A DNA stretch of 64,000 bases from Adineta steineri (Eukaryota; Rotifera; Eurotatoria; Adinetida; Adinetidae), in NCBI GenBank assembly GCA_905250115.1, contig CAJNOI010000074.1, positions 278,527 through 342,526 of the forward strand, given 5' to 3'. The position numbers were made by a program, and so were the translations under genes. Below the pieces are notes generated by a model. It searched no databases. It had not been told where the DNA came from and worked only from the letters and a program-made list of their open reading frames with translations. Shown in pieces: positions 34,287 to 48,300 of the stretch (positions within the stretch are counted from its first letter, which is position 1; each line of letters begins with the position of its first letter).

Positions 34287-37200
34287 TTAATTATTATAAG
34301 TATAAGATCGAGAACTCGATTGTGGACGTTGATGTAAACTAGCATTAATTCGTAATGATAAATCATTATCATCATCATCATCACTATATGGTCTAGAAAA
34401 GAAAAGAAAAATGAAAAATTTTGTATTTTGAAATGAAAATAGATTTTACTCTTGTGTATTTCGTTTTCTTGCAGCATTTTTTTGTTTAACTTGTTTAACT
34501 GATGCTCGATTACGTTGAACTATTTGTGATTGTGGATTGAAACGATTCTGATGTAAAATCATATTTTGTATTGAACTATATTTTGAATTTGGTGTACTAA
34601 AACCTCCAGATGAAGATTGTGTTGGTCGAATTGGTGTTGATGTAAGAATATTATTTATTGATGATGAAGTCCATTTTTGATTATTATTATTATTATTGTT
34701 ATTAACATTAGCATTGACAGTAGATGATGTTTGATGTTCATATGGTATATGTTGAAATCCTACTGATGTTAACCGTTGTGGATATTCATTTGGATTTAAT
34801 TCAATTTGTTTGCGACTATTAGATTTAGAAAAATCATATGATCGATCAGCAGTTTCAACATCAAGATTATGATATAATGCATCAATTTGATCAATAGTTT
34901 CATTAAAACCAAGTGAAGTATTTGATGATTGAGAATATTGATTAACGATATTATTCAGTCGATCAAAATGATAAGATTTATCATTGGATTTATTACGTTG
35001 TCTACGTTGTGATGGTGATTGTGAATTTAAATTAATTCCACTCGATTGTTCATCACTTGAATAATTTGTATTATGACCTTGTGAACGTATTTCATCAGAA
35101 CTGAAATAACCTGATGAACGATTTAATGAACGATCTGATGCATGAAAATCACTATTTATCACAACCGTATTTCCTGGACGTGCCGCAATATTTTGTATAG
35201 AAACACGACCATCTTTTGATGTTGTTACAATTGCACGTGAACTTTGATCAAGTGAAACAACAGTGGGTTGTTCAGATTCATGTGGTGGACGTTTTTCAAT
35301 TTCAATTTCAAAATCTAAATTACCAAGACTGCGAGAATGATATTGTGTTTGAGAACGAAGTGTTAAGCCTGGATCAGGAGAATAGGATCGTTGTTTTTGT
35401 TGTCGGTTTTGATCGTATGAAGTTGATTGATATGATGATGATGATGTTGGTTGTGTTGAATAATTTAATGGTGATGAACGATTATTTGTACTTTCAGTTG
35501 CACCTAAAATGAATCAAACTTTTAGAAAAACCAAAAATCTCATTTCTGAAAAATTAGTATTCCCCGAAAGCTTAAATATTCTATTTGCAACCAGATAAGA
35601 AAGAAAAAAAATTTTAACCTATATTTTCTGAAATAATAAATATTAATAAATCGAAATTATTCTTTTTATTAACTTACCAACTCGTGATCGAAGTTGTTGT
35701 TGATAACTTTGAATTGTTGGTGAAGATCGATAACCTGTTCCATTTATATTTTGATATAAATCATCTTCGGATTTACTCCTATCATGACGTATTGTTCTAT
35801 TATTTGAAAGTTCAGGTATACGAACAGTAGCAATGATTTCATTTGATGGATTTTGATCAAATGTAACATGAGTTTGAGAACTTAATGATGTAAGTTGTAA
35901 ACCATTTGGATTAGTTCGATATGTTTGAGAATTTAAACGTGATGGTCGATTTGTTATATCTTCTTCATTTTGTACTAATGAACCTGAAAGCAATAAATAA
36001 TGAATGAGAATAAAAAAAACAAAAATCTTACGATTAAATCTTGTTGATTCATAATATTGTGGTCGTTCTTGTATATAAACACGTTTTGCTGGTGTTCTTT
36101 CGTCCGATAAATTATATGATGATTTACTACGTATTTTATTTGGTGAATGTATTGGACTAGCTGCTCGTTCAGTTTTTGTTGATTCATTTGTTTCATGTGT
36201 ACGTTGTACTTGACATTCAACTTGTGTTTCAGTTTCAATTGTTTCAATTTCATCAACAACATATGGTTTTACTGAACGTGATTGAGTTGTTAGAGGAACT
36301 TTTGTTTGTGTATCGAAATTATTTCGATAATTCATTGGATTTTCATAATCAGTTTTTGCTGATTGTGTTACTTGTCGACGAACATTTCGTTGTTGTTGTT
36401 GTTGTTGATTTCTTGGTTCATTTGAAAACATTTCACTATTATATTTATATGTTGATCGTGTTAAAGAATCATCTGTATCAGTTATTGGTCGTTGAGGATA
36501 AGGTGAATTTGATCTTGTCGCTGCTGTTGCAATATAAATACTATTATTATTCGTATGAAGACCATCATCATTAATCGATGTTGATACATTATTACGCCAT
36601 GAAGCTGGACTAGTTGGTAATTGATAAGTTGTTGTTGTTGTTGTACGATCGAATACACCAGAATCTAAAGTAATATCTGGTTTATTTCTTTCATAAACTG
36701 ATTTTGTTTGAGTTTGATATGTTGTTGGTGAAAGTTCAATTAAAACACCTTTACCTAAGAAAAAATCACAGTCAGTAAAAAAAATTAGAAGAAAAAAATA
36801 AACCTCGGCTTGCTGGTACATGTGATAAAATGTTTTCCATACTTTTTTCATTAAATCTTGTTCGTTCGATAAGATGTGTTGTATCCAATGAAGGTGATGT
36901 ACTTTGTGAAAAATCTCGTAAACGTATTTTTGACATATGTTGTTGTTGTTGTGCATCATAATTTTGTTTTGGTTCACTTAATTCATCTTCACTATCACGA
37001 CCTTGATCTTCATGATATGTTTGTTTTATTGATTTGGGTGTACTTTGATAAATAGGTTGAGATGGTCCCATAAAATCTGAATCAATCGATGATATTATTT
37101 GTTTATTATTATTCATTTTGACATCAAATGATGTTTGTGGTGATGCTTTTGATATGGAAGATTCAAGAGATAATTTAATAGCATCAATTCCTGCTCGACC

Positions 37201-40200
37201 AAGACGTTCAGTTGATTGTACACGTGATATTTCTTTTGCTTCAATATTTTCAAAACGAGATATACGATTACTAACAAGAGATGGTCCTGTATGAGTTTCA
37301 TTCGTACGATATTCATTCGATTGATATCCATTAATCTAATTAATAATAATATAATATATCATTTTATCCTGTTCTATGATGTTGTATATTACGACTCTTA
37401 TTCTACAGGAATTTTCAAATTTCTCTGTTTATTAGGTGTATTGGCGAAAACACAGTGGACATTCTCCAGTTTGTTGAACATCCACTGAGTTCTTGCCAGT
37501 GTGGTGAGTGTCCGCTGGTCAAGTTAAGTGTGTTTCAAAACTGGAGTTTATGGATATCTGAGTTTCCGCGAAATAATCTACTTAAAAACTGTAATCATCT
37601 GTTTTTGATCGCTCTAATAGATACTCTGGACTGTGCTGAGTCGACTGGTGATGCACAGGGAAAAGAAGCGCACAGTTACAAGCTAAAATTTGGAGTTCAC
37701 TTTACTTGACCGTGTCCGCTGGGCTAAAATCAGTTGATTTCAATATTTAATATCGAAGTTTCTTATTATTAACGTTAATAAATCTATAGTCTGTTAAAGT
37801 AAAGTGTTGGAGAGTTTCTAACAATTCAATTATTTTTGTGATAATTGATTTCTTGAAATAATTTATGTATTCTTGGTTGAAGTTCAGATAGATTATTTTT
37901 ATTTGCGAGAAATTGAAGATGTTTATGCAATCTATTTGTTATGAAATGTATATTTCTTTTTTTTCGCATGTAAATATTCATAATGATTTTCCGGTAAAGA
38001 ACTGAAGGTTGTCTCGATAAGAGAGAGCGAGAGACAAGGAAATTATGATAATCGAAATGACATGACTAGACGAGAAATTAATTATTTCAGTACACCGTAT
38101 ATGTTAGAGGTTAATAATACAGAAGAAAAAAAGAAGTCTATTACAAATTAACTGACATCTCTATGTTAATTGAAAACAGACTGAATAATTTTGATGAACC
38201 TTATCAATAATGAATAGTTAACCAAAGAACATGATAATCTCGTATTCAAAATTTTGTTCAACATCATAAAATATACTATAACTAAAAACAGTATCTTACC
38301 TGAAATTTGATATTTACATTACTGATGAGTATTTGTTTATCATTTAAATAAAGTGTTTATGTTAGAAAGAAAAATTACCCCTCTTAATATAAAGTAAAAA
38401 AAAGCGAATTTTATAGATGCAAAAACTATTGATTCCCTCAAGCAATTTAGAAAAAGAAACACATTGTAAATCTTACTGGTCGTCGATTCCATTCCTTATT
38501 TGCTTGTTCTTGTTCTTCAAATATTTTTCTTCGTTGTTCTGTTAAACCAGCTGAAATAGCACCTAAATATTTCGATGTATCATCTTTTGTATGTTCATTT
38601 GTACTTGATTGAAATGTATTTTTTAATACACCAACACGACTTAATGTTGGTCGATCAGTTTGAATTGATTGTGTTCGATTATCATCAAGAATTGATGATG
38701 ATGAATACGAACGTTTTGATGGTTGTAAACGATCATTTTCAAATGATGTTGATGTTGAAGGAAGTTTTTTTTGAGTTTCAAACTAAACAATCAGAATTTA
38801 ATTAATATATAAAAGAGCAAACAAAAATAACAACGTTAGTATGTATGTCAAATAAAAACTAAAATACTCATGCACACGTGCAATAATACAATTTGTTATC
38901 TCATTCTCTAACTTACAAAATACAAATTTTTTTTCTGTTTTTGTTTATAATCATCAAGTAATGAACGATGATATTGTGGTACACGAACAAGAACCTCTTT
39001 AACAGTATGTTTTGATGAAAGATATGGTTCATATTTTCGTGGTTCAGATGGTGTTCTATGATGTGCAGAAATTTTGATTTGAACTTCTTTAACACGTTGT
39101 TGATTATTGTATGGTATATAATTTCCATTGATTTGTTTTTCATACTATAGGGAATAGGGTTTGTTTTTTTCCTCACTCATATTTTTATTATTTAGGATAT
39201 ATATTTTGAAAAAAAAAGAAGAAAAAAAGACTTTTTGCTTAAGTTTACCTGATCATAACGATTGCTATCAGAAGAATACATTTGTTTAAGTTCATTTCTC
39301 CAATCTGAACTTCGTCTTAATGGAGATATTTGACCATTAGTTTCATTTTGATCTTTGGTTGTTTCAATTTCAATATGATATTCTTCACTAACAAATTCTT
39401 CTTTTCGTTTATCAGCAAATTTAAATGTTGGAGAAATCGCTTCGGATATATAATTATAATCTGCTGTTGGTGTTGTTGAAATATTAGCTCGAGTTGTTGC
39501 TGGTACTGGTGAATATCGACCAGTACGTACATGATTAAAATTATTTGATGTTGATGTATCAATTTTTGGTGTATTTCTTCCACTATTATTAGTACTATAT
39601 GATTCTTGTACAATATCTGTTGTATAAACTTCTTCAGTTGACCATTGCTGATCTTGTAATGACGACGACGTGGTTGTTGTCGTCATTGGTTTAATTATAG
39701 AAGAAGTAATAGGTGGAGGAGATGATGAAATCTCCTCATGAACATGAGTTTGTACTTGATTAATAGGTACTAATGTATTAGCTGGTACACGTCGATGAAT
39801 TTGTTTAACAACATCATAACTTTTATGTCCTTTAATACGAACATTTTTTTCTTTATATTCTTCTTTAACTACATCACCTTTAATACGATCACTTGTTTCA
39901 TCAATTGTTGATCGTATTAATTCCTTTGTCTTTGGATCATATTCATCTGTACGACGACAACGAAATTCTTCACTCCATTCTTCAAAAACAACTTCTTCAC
40001 TTGTTATTGATTTTTCATCTTCACTTATATGTTCAATAATTGTCTCAGGTACAAGTATCATATCATCTGGTTTAGGTATATGACTTGGCTTTAATATTGT
40101 TTGTACAGTATCATGAGTTGTTTCTTTGGTTGAAATATCTGTTTCATTTTCATATCTATATTTCGCTTGCTCTTTATATTGACCATTTGTACCCATGTTA

Positions 40201-40472
40201 ACATCAACATGTTTTTCAAAGGAGACATCTTCATAGATCGGACCGGATTCAGTTGAAACTGGTGGACGAACTAAACAAAAAAAAATTTAAAATTTGATTT
40301 AATAGAAGCCATACAATCTAACTATCTCTGTCTTCATCTGAAATTAATAAGCTAATGTCTTTATTTAATTCGTCTTACTTCGATATTCAACAGTTAATTT
40401 AATTGAAGCTCCACGAGGTACTGTAGCATTGGCTTCTAATTCAATGGTTTTCTTCGCCGATGATGTATTCAT
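34287..40472 (-). CDS. Large unrecognised Ser/Thr/Gln-rich protein (A), possibly 3' half of a bigger gene
   Basis: Nine exons (40379-40472, 39249-40270, 38917-39144, 38477-38782, 36804-37335, 36032-36754, 35678-35983, 34450-35503, 34287-34392) join in phase to 1,456 residues. The first exon encodes a compact start (MNTSSAKKTIELEANATVP, then RGASIKLTVEYR). Charged, possibly folded stretches are IYEDVSFEKHVDV, EEVVFEEWSEEFRCRRTDEY, KTKELIRSTIDETSDRIKGD, RFENIEAKEISRVQSTERLG and LGNLDFEIEIEKRPP ... DGRVSIQNIAARPG; between them are long low-complexity regions rich in S, T, N and Q. There is no signal peptide or membrane segment, so it is probably cytoplasmic or nuclear; a scaffold or cytoskeletal role would only be a guess. 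Exon 2 can also be joined in phase to the upstream locus (42328-52202). I recognise no homologue. Confidence 0.7.
37440..37740. repeat. Older inverted-repeat sequence hosting a nested MITE
   Basis: Sequence flanking the 37517-37711 element contains CAGTGGAC (about 37451) and, after the insertion site, GTCCGCTG, which are inverted and nearly complementary. Removing the inner element restores a short hairpin-like repeat of about 80 bp. This suggests an older element interrupted by a younger one, all inside the fourth intron of gene A. Confidence 0.45.
37517..37711. mobile_element. MITE, copy 1, with 9-bp target-site duplication
   Basis: 195 bp with terminal inverted repeats starting GGTCAAGTTAAGTG and ending with its near-complement CACTTTACTTGACC, flanked by perfect 9-bp direct repeats GTGTCCGCT (37508-37516 and 37712-37720). 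The interior (AATAATCTACTTAAAAACTG and onward) is shared with the copy at 47854-48070, about 80% identical by eye and in the same orientation. It is non-coding; the ORF through it is a by-product. A 9-bp duplication is compatible with several DNA-transposon superfamilies, so the family is left open. Confidence 0.8.
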
Positions 40473-42327
40473 AATTTAACCAAAAAAAAATACGAGTATG
40501 CGTATGTGTGTGTGTATCGATGGAGAAGAAATGAGAGGATTTATAACAGTAGTACGAGTGTAACAGACATTTAGATTTTTTTTAGTTCTTGCGTGAAAAA
40601 AGGATGAATATATAAGTAGGAGAATAACTAACAGACGTTGCTCATCGTTGTCGAGGAGCAAGATGAAATAAAGATTATATTGTAATAAAAATCACTTGTT
40701 TTATCAGACTTCATTACAATAACAAATACAAAGAAAGGAATATATATATATATATATATGTCGGTTGAATAAAAATTATTGTTATTGATAATAATTCAAC
40801 GTTATATTTGTTAAGAATAATAAGAAGAAAAAGAATTATTGAATATCTTTTTCATTTCCACAATCCGAACGATGGTTGATCACCTTTCTCTTTTTCGTCC
40901 TATGGTATTTAATAACAAGGAAAAAAAAGAAAAAATGATATTTGTGATGTTTGCCAAAGTTCAATATTTTTTTCTCTCAACCACAATAATCGAAATGAAT
41001 CTACATTTCATTTTTTTCTTTTTTCCATTTCTCACACACACTCCCTCCCTTTTTTTCTCTCTCTCTCTTTCTCTGTCTCTCCTCGGACGCACATCAAGCG
41101 TCAAAATATTGCTAGAGGCTGTAATGACGATACACGAATCATTTAAATTATGCCGATTCTCTTCTTTTTTTTTCTTCTTTCTCCTTCATCGAATTGCATT
41201 ACCCGTTCCGTTTCTTATACAAACATGGCTCAATGGCAATACTCATGCTCTCCAGCAACCCTATTAAAATATATTATCGATGTGTTTCTATTATATTAAA
41301 ATGCAAAAGGTGTATTTTATTTTGGTGTTGTCGTTGAAAACGAAACGAGTGAAAAAAAAAGAAAAACGTGTAAAAAAAAACACCTTCAAAATATTGCGTA
41401 TCTATTAATTAGTAGCCTATTGCTAATAGCCTTGTTCAACATATAATGTAACGAACAATAAAAAAAGAAAATTATCAATCTGTTCATACGTGCATATATA
41501 TATATTTATATATATATATGACTTTTTCAAGGAAAATATATTAGGTAGTCATACACACAATGGCCTTGCCTCTTATGCATGTCATTTGAGCCACTTCTTT
41601 TCTTTTATTCTTCATCCTATTATGGAACGTGAAAAACCTTGAAATTTCATAATATTGATGAAACAATTGTCCTTCACTTTTAGTTTTTTTTTCTTTTAAA
41701 AAAACTATTAAAAAAATAATTTAATCGAAAACAACAAATAATTTGACATTTTGATTTCAATCGTTGTTATGTTCTCATTTACTATAGTGAAATACGATCG
41801 TATTTAACAACATGATGTAATCCCTTATATTTTTTTACAACCGCAGAAATTTAATCCTAGCTTTTAATCGACGTCATATTATTGTCGATAGAAAAAAAAA
41901 CTAACATATTTTAAGGGATTATTTCAATAGGATATATTCTGAATAAATCAAGTATAATAAATAACATGATGAAATCTTTTACGCTCATATAAAGAAACAA
42001 CCTTCCTTTAAATTATGTATATGATCAGCATGAATAGGTAATATATGTATATATAGATATGTATACCGTATTAATAGAAATAGTACCATTAAAGAAATAA
42101 TAATTATAGTAATCAGATTAGAAGAAAGAAAAATAAAAGAATAAAACTTTTGAATCAAAAGTTGTTGTTCAAGGTGAAAATAATTGACAAATATTTATAT
42201 TTCTTTTTAATATGGAAAGTAAAAATCGAGATGAAAATATTTCATTAACATATAAATAATTCAAGGGTTTCAACAATTTCATTGCAGCTATACTTATAAG
42301 AAAAACAACTTATTTTTTCAGTCTTAC
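40473..42327. other. Non-coding region between the two halves of the large minus-strand locus
   Basis: 1.85 kb upstream of protein A exon 1 and downstream of the last recognised exon of protein B. It contains a GT repeat (about 40503-40514), an AT run near 40741-40759 and a long CT tract (about 41040-41090), but no exon that would end protein B. It may be an intron of one large gene plus an internal promoter. Confidence 0.45.
40741..40759. repeat. (AT)n microsatellite
   Basis: Uninterrupted TA repeat upstream of the first exon of protein A. Confidence 0.9.
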
Positions 42328-45300
42328 CTCCTACTGTTGCTACCATTGCTTCTGTAGCTGTTGTTGTGGTTGTTGTTGTTGTTGCTATAAGCGAATCTAA
42401 TATGCCATATTTAATTTTTACTTGATTATCATCAGTAATTTTTTGCATGGGTTCTATTTTATCAAATTGATTTAATTCGTAATCATCCTAGATCAGAAAA
42501 ATAAAGAATATTAATCAGAATTGTTTAGTTTTTTAATATCTTAATATGTAACTGTTCATTCCTATGAATAACCTTCTCAATTTTTTAATAGTAATATTCA
42601 TTCTTTTACATATATATATATATATATGTATATCATTATTCTAGCAAGGTTATTAGACCGTTCAATACAGCATATATAGTAATAAGATCATTATCGTTCA
42701 TACATGTATGCATATGTACATATACAACTCTCTCATTTGAATAGTCTTTTTTTTGAAAAGATGAAGGAGCATATCAAAAAAACGAAGAAAGAAAGATGAT
42801 TATGTCTCGACATCATATTGAACAGCGGGATACTGTCAATCAGTTAAGAAATATAATGATGTTAGTATTTATGAGGTTTCATTGTATCGTTTCTTTCTAT
42901 GTATATGTATATATGTATATCCCTTTAATTGTTTTATTTTAAAATATATATGATTGGTTGTTCCTTTTTCAAATCTCTATAGATAAAATTTTTCGAGTAT
43001 CATATGATTAAGATTGAACATTGTTGTGTAACTAGATATTTAAATAATGTATCAAAATTGACATGAATATAATCGAGCTACTTAGAAGATTACATATGTG
43101 CAATTACTATAAGCATTAGTGTGTTGATTTATGTTATATAGAGCAAGAAATATGATCATGCAAAAACTTTGAAATATGATTAAATTTTTAAAGAAAATCT
43201 ATATTGATTGATTGAATAGATATATTTATATGTACATGCATTTTAGAGCCAATAATTTTTGATATATATATATTTTACCTTATTTTTAACAAATGCCGTT
43301 AGAATATCTGATAAAAAATTGATATCATTTTTATTTATAATTTCTGTTTGATTTATTTCAGCAAAACATGTTTCCGGAAAAGAATATAATGGTTGAATAT
43401 GACAATGTTCAATATAACTTGGTTGATTAAGTGTACATAATATTGTTTGAATAGATTCTTCTTTATCGAGTAAATCATTTATTCGAGCAAAAGATAATAT
43501 TTTCGATTGTTTTATTTGATATTCATTTGGTAAAATTATTTCATCGTCATGAGTTTTCGAAACAAGCATATGTGGTAAGATATTTGGTGGATGAAAAAGT
43601 GAAAATTCATTATGAAAACTCATTTGATAAATATAAATTTCATTGATTATAGGTAAATGTAAATATGATGGTTCAAAAAATGACTTCAATGGTGCTTGTG
43701 TATTTTCACCTAAATCATAACCATGTTGAATACGATGTGAAGGTAATAAAAGTGCTGTATCATCATTATCAATTTGATTTTCAATAGCAAAATTAAGTTT
43801 TTGTTCTTCGATTGATGAAATCGATGGATTTTCATTATGAATTATAGTTGGTAAAATTATAATATTATCTGATGATGATGGACGATTAATCCATGTAGGT
43901 AATGATGGTTGATCAATAGTTGAAACAATATTTGTTATTTCATTCATTCTAGAATTATTTTCGTTTTGACCAAAACCAATTGTTAATAAAAATTCTTTTG
44001 TAGGATTATTTGTATCGGTTTGTTCAATAGCTAATGCATCAAGAAAATAAACAATGGGTACAATTGGCGCTGTAGATGATGTTAAAAGTGGGGATGATTG
44101 TGAAAGAGCTGTTGTGTTTGTAATGGAAGAGGACGGTAGAATATTTGTTAGAGATGTTGGTATGATAACAGTGCCGTTTATGAGATAGGTAGCGGTATCG
44201 TTATCTTTATCAACTGAATCTATTTCATAGTCACTTGTTGAAGAATAATGACTAATATTATCAAATATTCGAATATTATCTTTTTCATCAATTAAAATTG
44301 AACTATTACAATTTTCTTCTTCAAAATTTTTCTCAACACAAAATATATTTGTATTTGTTATAATAGGAATATTCGCACAATCACTATTACTAGTCATCAA
44401 TTTTAATTGTTGATGACGTAATGTTCCTTCTTGTTGAATAGTATCGATATCTTTAATAACAGTCCATTGTTCAACAAGTTGTTCATCATAGGAAAGAATT
44501 GTTGGCTGAAACCATTCAATAGGTAATGAACGTTTATTTCGTTCATATTGTCCAGTACATGATGCTGTATATGAAAGTGATATTTGATCGATCAATGGTA
44601 AATGTTGTTCATGATCAAGACTTTCTTCAAAATGATTTAAAAATATTTCCATATCAAGAAATGATGATATTGAAGAAAATTGATCATCATTTTTATAGAA
44701 TATTTTATCTTGTTTTTGTTTATGATGTGCGTAATTTAATGTGAAAATTGTTGTGGGACAAAGCGGATTTTCTAGATAAGGTAATTCATCAATATGAATA
44801 TTTGTTTGTTGTTGATGTTGATTTAGATTGGAATCATCAGATAGAAATGTTACTTGTTCATTATTATCAATGATTTCAAATGATTTATTTGTTAATTGTT
44901 GTGGTAAACTTATTTGAACTTGTTCATATTCAATTACATCAGGATATTTATGTTGAGCATTTTCTAGATTAGGATAAAATTCATTCGAAATGGTTTGAAC
45001 GTTTTCATCTATCCATTCTGTATCATAGATTATGAATGGCATACGCATATTTTCATTATTTTTCCANNNNNNNNNNNNNNNNNNNNNNNNNNNNNNNNNN
45101 NNNNNNNNNNNNNNNNNNNNNNNNNNNNNNNNNNNNNNNNNNNNNNNNNNNNNNNNNNNNNNNNNNTCTCCGACAAGCGAAGCAAGCTAGAAGGATGCAT
45201 ATGGAAAAATAATATATTGATCAAGCAAAAGCAAGGGAAAAAAAAGCTGTCATATATAAAGTAAAATAACGTAAAATAATTTTTTCTTTCTTTAGTTTAC

Positions 45301-48300
45301 TTACTGGAAAAGTATGATTAACTGGAAGTTGTATAAATGACGCAATATATGATACTTCCATATCAACAGTTGTTTTTTCAATTTCAGGTAATTGTTCTTC
45401 ATTATTCTATTTAGAGTAAAACGATAGAATTCAAATAATAGTTTTTTTTGCTAAAAAAAAAGAATTTACTGAAATTGTTTCTTGTCTATTGAGTTCTTCA
45501 TTAAATTGTATATTATTTTCTTCGACATGTATATCATACAATTGTTCTAATTGATTGATATGTGATGAATTTAATATAAGTGGTTGTTCATTTATTTGAG
45601 GAATATATAGAGAATGTTCATCATCATTGAATATTTCATTGACATTAGTAATAATAGATGATGGTATTGATAGATTTATATCTGGAACAGTTTCAAATAT
45701 TGGAATATCATTTTGAATTCGAGCAATATGTTCATCGTTTGATATAATTAAAGTAGTATGTTCATATTTTGGTTGTTGTTGAATAAATTGTGTAATTTGT
45801 TCGCTATTTGAATGTTCAACTAATGAAAATGGTGGTTGAGGTGAAGTAATAATCATGGCATGTTGTAAATCATTTGAAGAAATTTGAAGATATTCAGCTT
45901 GTTGTAATGGTACTGTTTGATCTATATTTACCATAGATAAATAATGATTATCAGTTTCAATAAGATTAGCGTGACAAATAGCAATTTGTTCAGTTAGAGT
46001 ACCATTACTTGGATAAATTTTTGTTTGTGAACGATGTGGCATACGAACTGAAGGATGAGATGCAATGACCTAAAGAGTGAAATACTCTGACATAATCCGA
46101 TATCTCAAAATCTTAAATTCAACAATTAAAGAGACCAACATATACTATTATGACACATACAGTCTAAAGTATAGAAAAACTTGTGTCGAATGAAACCTCT
46201 GCACTTATAACTACCGAACGAATCACATATTTTTCGAATCAATTCGCACAACGACTTGTTCTTGTTATTAAATATGGTGTACCGAATAGAATTCGATGAA
46301 ATGTATCATGATACAGCTCATCGAGTTCTATTTGACACACCCTATTTAATAACAAGCACAAGTCGTTGTGCGAATTGGTTTCAAAAATATTCGATATCGA
46401 TACTTCATTCTATTTCAAAATTATTCGACAGAAGTGAGTGTATTACAATTTCAGAAGCAAGAAAGTATTCACTTATTTTATTTTGCGTCATGTTATGTGA
46501 TCTATTTTTTTATTCATGAGATAAATCGTGTATTTCTCATTTAAAAAAACTGTACTATTATAGTCTTCTACAGAGAGCTTAAAACGAGTAAACCCAGTCT
46601 TTTTTCTTTATCTGAAATAAATTGAAAACCTAGTTAAGTTAATTAAGCGATAAGTCTACATTTTCGTAGACAAAATTCAGTCACTAGTAAGAATTTCACC
46701 TAATTCTTTGCATGGTATAGCAACATTCAGTAGCAATACTACTGTAGAAAACCTGAAATAATACCTGTTTTGCTGTTTTTAATGTATCATCAGTAATTTT
46801 ATTGCTAGAATCTTTTTCTTGTTGAATACGCATTTGTTTTCTATCAGTAATATCTAACGAATCCACATCTGTTGTATATGGTAGATCATATTGATCATAA
46901 ATAGTTGCTGTAAATGTTATTCTATTTTTCGATGATGATTGTTTATTATCGGAATAAATCGGAGGTGGTAAGGTAGTACCAATATAATGTACAAAATGTT
47001 CACTACCATCTTCGGTTAATGATCGACGGGCACGACCCATAACAATTTCTTTTGTTTGTATAATTGTTGGTGGTGATACAATATGAAAATCATGATTTGA
47101 TCGATCAATAATTGGTGAATGTGAAGGTTTTATTTCTGAAGTATATATAGGTGGACTATGAAGATTTGATAAAAATTGTCCTTGTCTTTGTCTTCGACGT
47201 CTTTCAAGTTCAATTGCTATTTTTCTTTTATAATTTTCTAATATGGATGGTTTATAAATATCAGCAACATCTTCTGTTGTAAATGATGTTGGCGTATGAA
47301 ATGGTTGTTTATAACGTAAATGTTCTTTTCGTACTTGATATAAATGTTCAGCTGATAAACTTCGATTTAATTTTGTTTTTATACCATCAATAATTTCATG
47401 TTTATATGCTTTATCACGTGCAATTATTTCAACATGTCGTACACTTGCTTGCATATTACGATTTAATTTTGAAAGGTAAAAATCAGCAATTAAATTACTT
47501 GGACGATCAAGTAATGAACGATTAACGGTTGATAAATAACGTGAAATTTTTCGTTGATGTGGAATAATTTTCCTTGAATGTATATCATCTATATAATAAT
47601 TTTCATCTTCATCCGACCAAAATGATGAATTTGATTTAATATCAATATCACTTTCATAATCACGAGTTTTTGTTTGAGATTGCTGAGATTTTTGTTTTGT
47701 ATATTGTGAAGCATTTGATACATGACCAGCAATATATGCATCTATACCACGAAAACTTTCTTGCATGATTTCATAAAATACATCAACACTTAAACGAACA
47801 TTTGCTGGTGTTTGAGAATTCTATATTTAAAATAAAACAAAAATTTGATTTTGGGTCAAATTAAGTATACTCCAAATTTAGAGTTTACGGATGTTTAAGT
47901 TTTCGCGAAATAATCTACCTGAAAACTGTAATCATCTGTTTTTAATTGCTCTAATAGATATTCTGGACTGTGCTGAGTTGACTCGTGATGCACAAGAAAA
48001 AAAAGCACACACAAATTGTCGAAAACTTGAAACTCGTAAACTTCAAATTCAGAGCTCACTTAACTTGACCTTTTTTTTGTCATCCATATCAAGATATAAT
48101 TAGCAATTATTTTCCTTCGGAATCTGTTGATTTTAGATATAATTCATATTCTATCAACAGATGGTTTTCCTACTCATGCAATTAAAGAAAATACTAATCA
48201 TCTGATATTGCGATCGTTGTAGTACTTCAAGGACTAAGTCGTGCAGAGAGTTTCTCACATGTCACGTCATTTACTTGTCGAGCACTCAATTACATTTTGG

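Noticed and set aside
37455-37709. 84-codon plus-strand ORF and its relative at 47891-48103
   Set aside because: Both run through the same MITE. The differences between copies do not favour silent positions clearly, so a shared protein is not supported.
40839-41267. 142-codon plus-strand ORF
   Set aside because: Driven by a long CT/T tract giving Phe/Ser/Leu runs; non-coding sequence upstream of protein A exon 1.
43243-43278. Reading protein B to the stop at 43243
   Set aside because: A good GTAAAA donor at 43278 and a phase-matching exon at 42328-42487 explain the frame better; the extension is lysine/tyrosine-rich intron translation.
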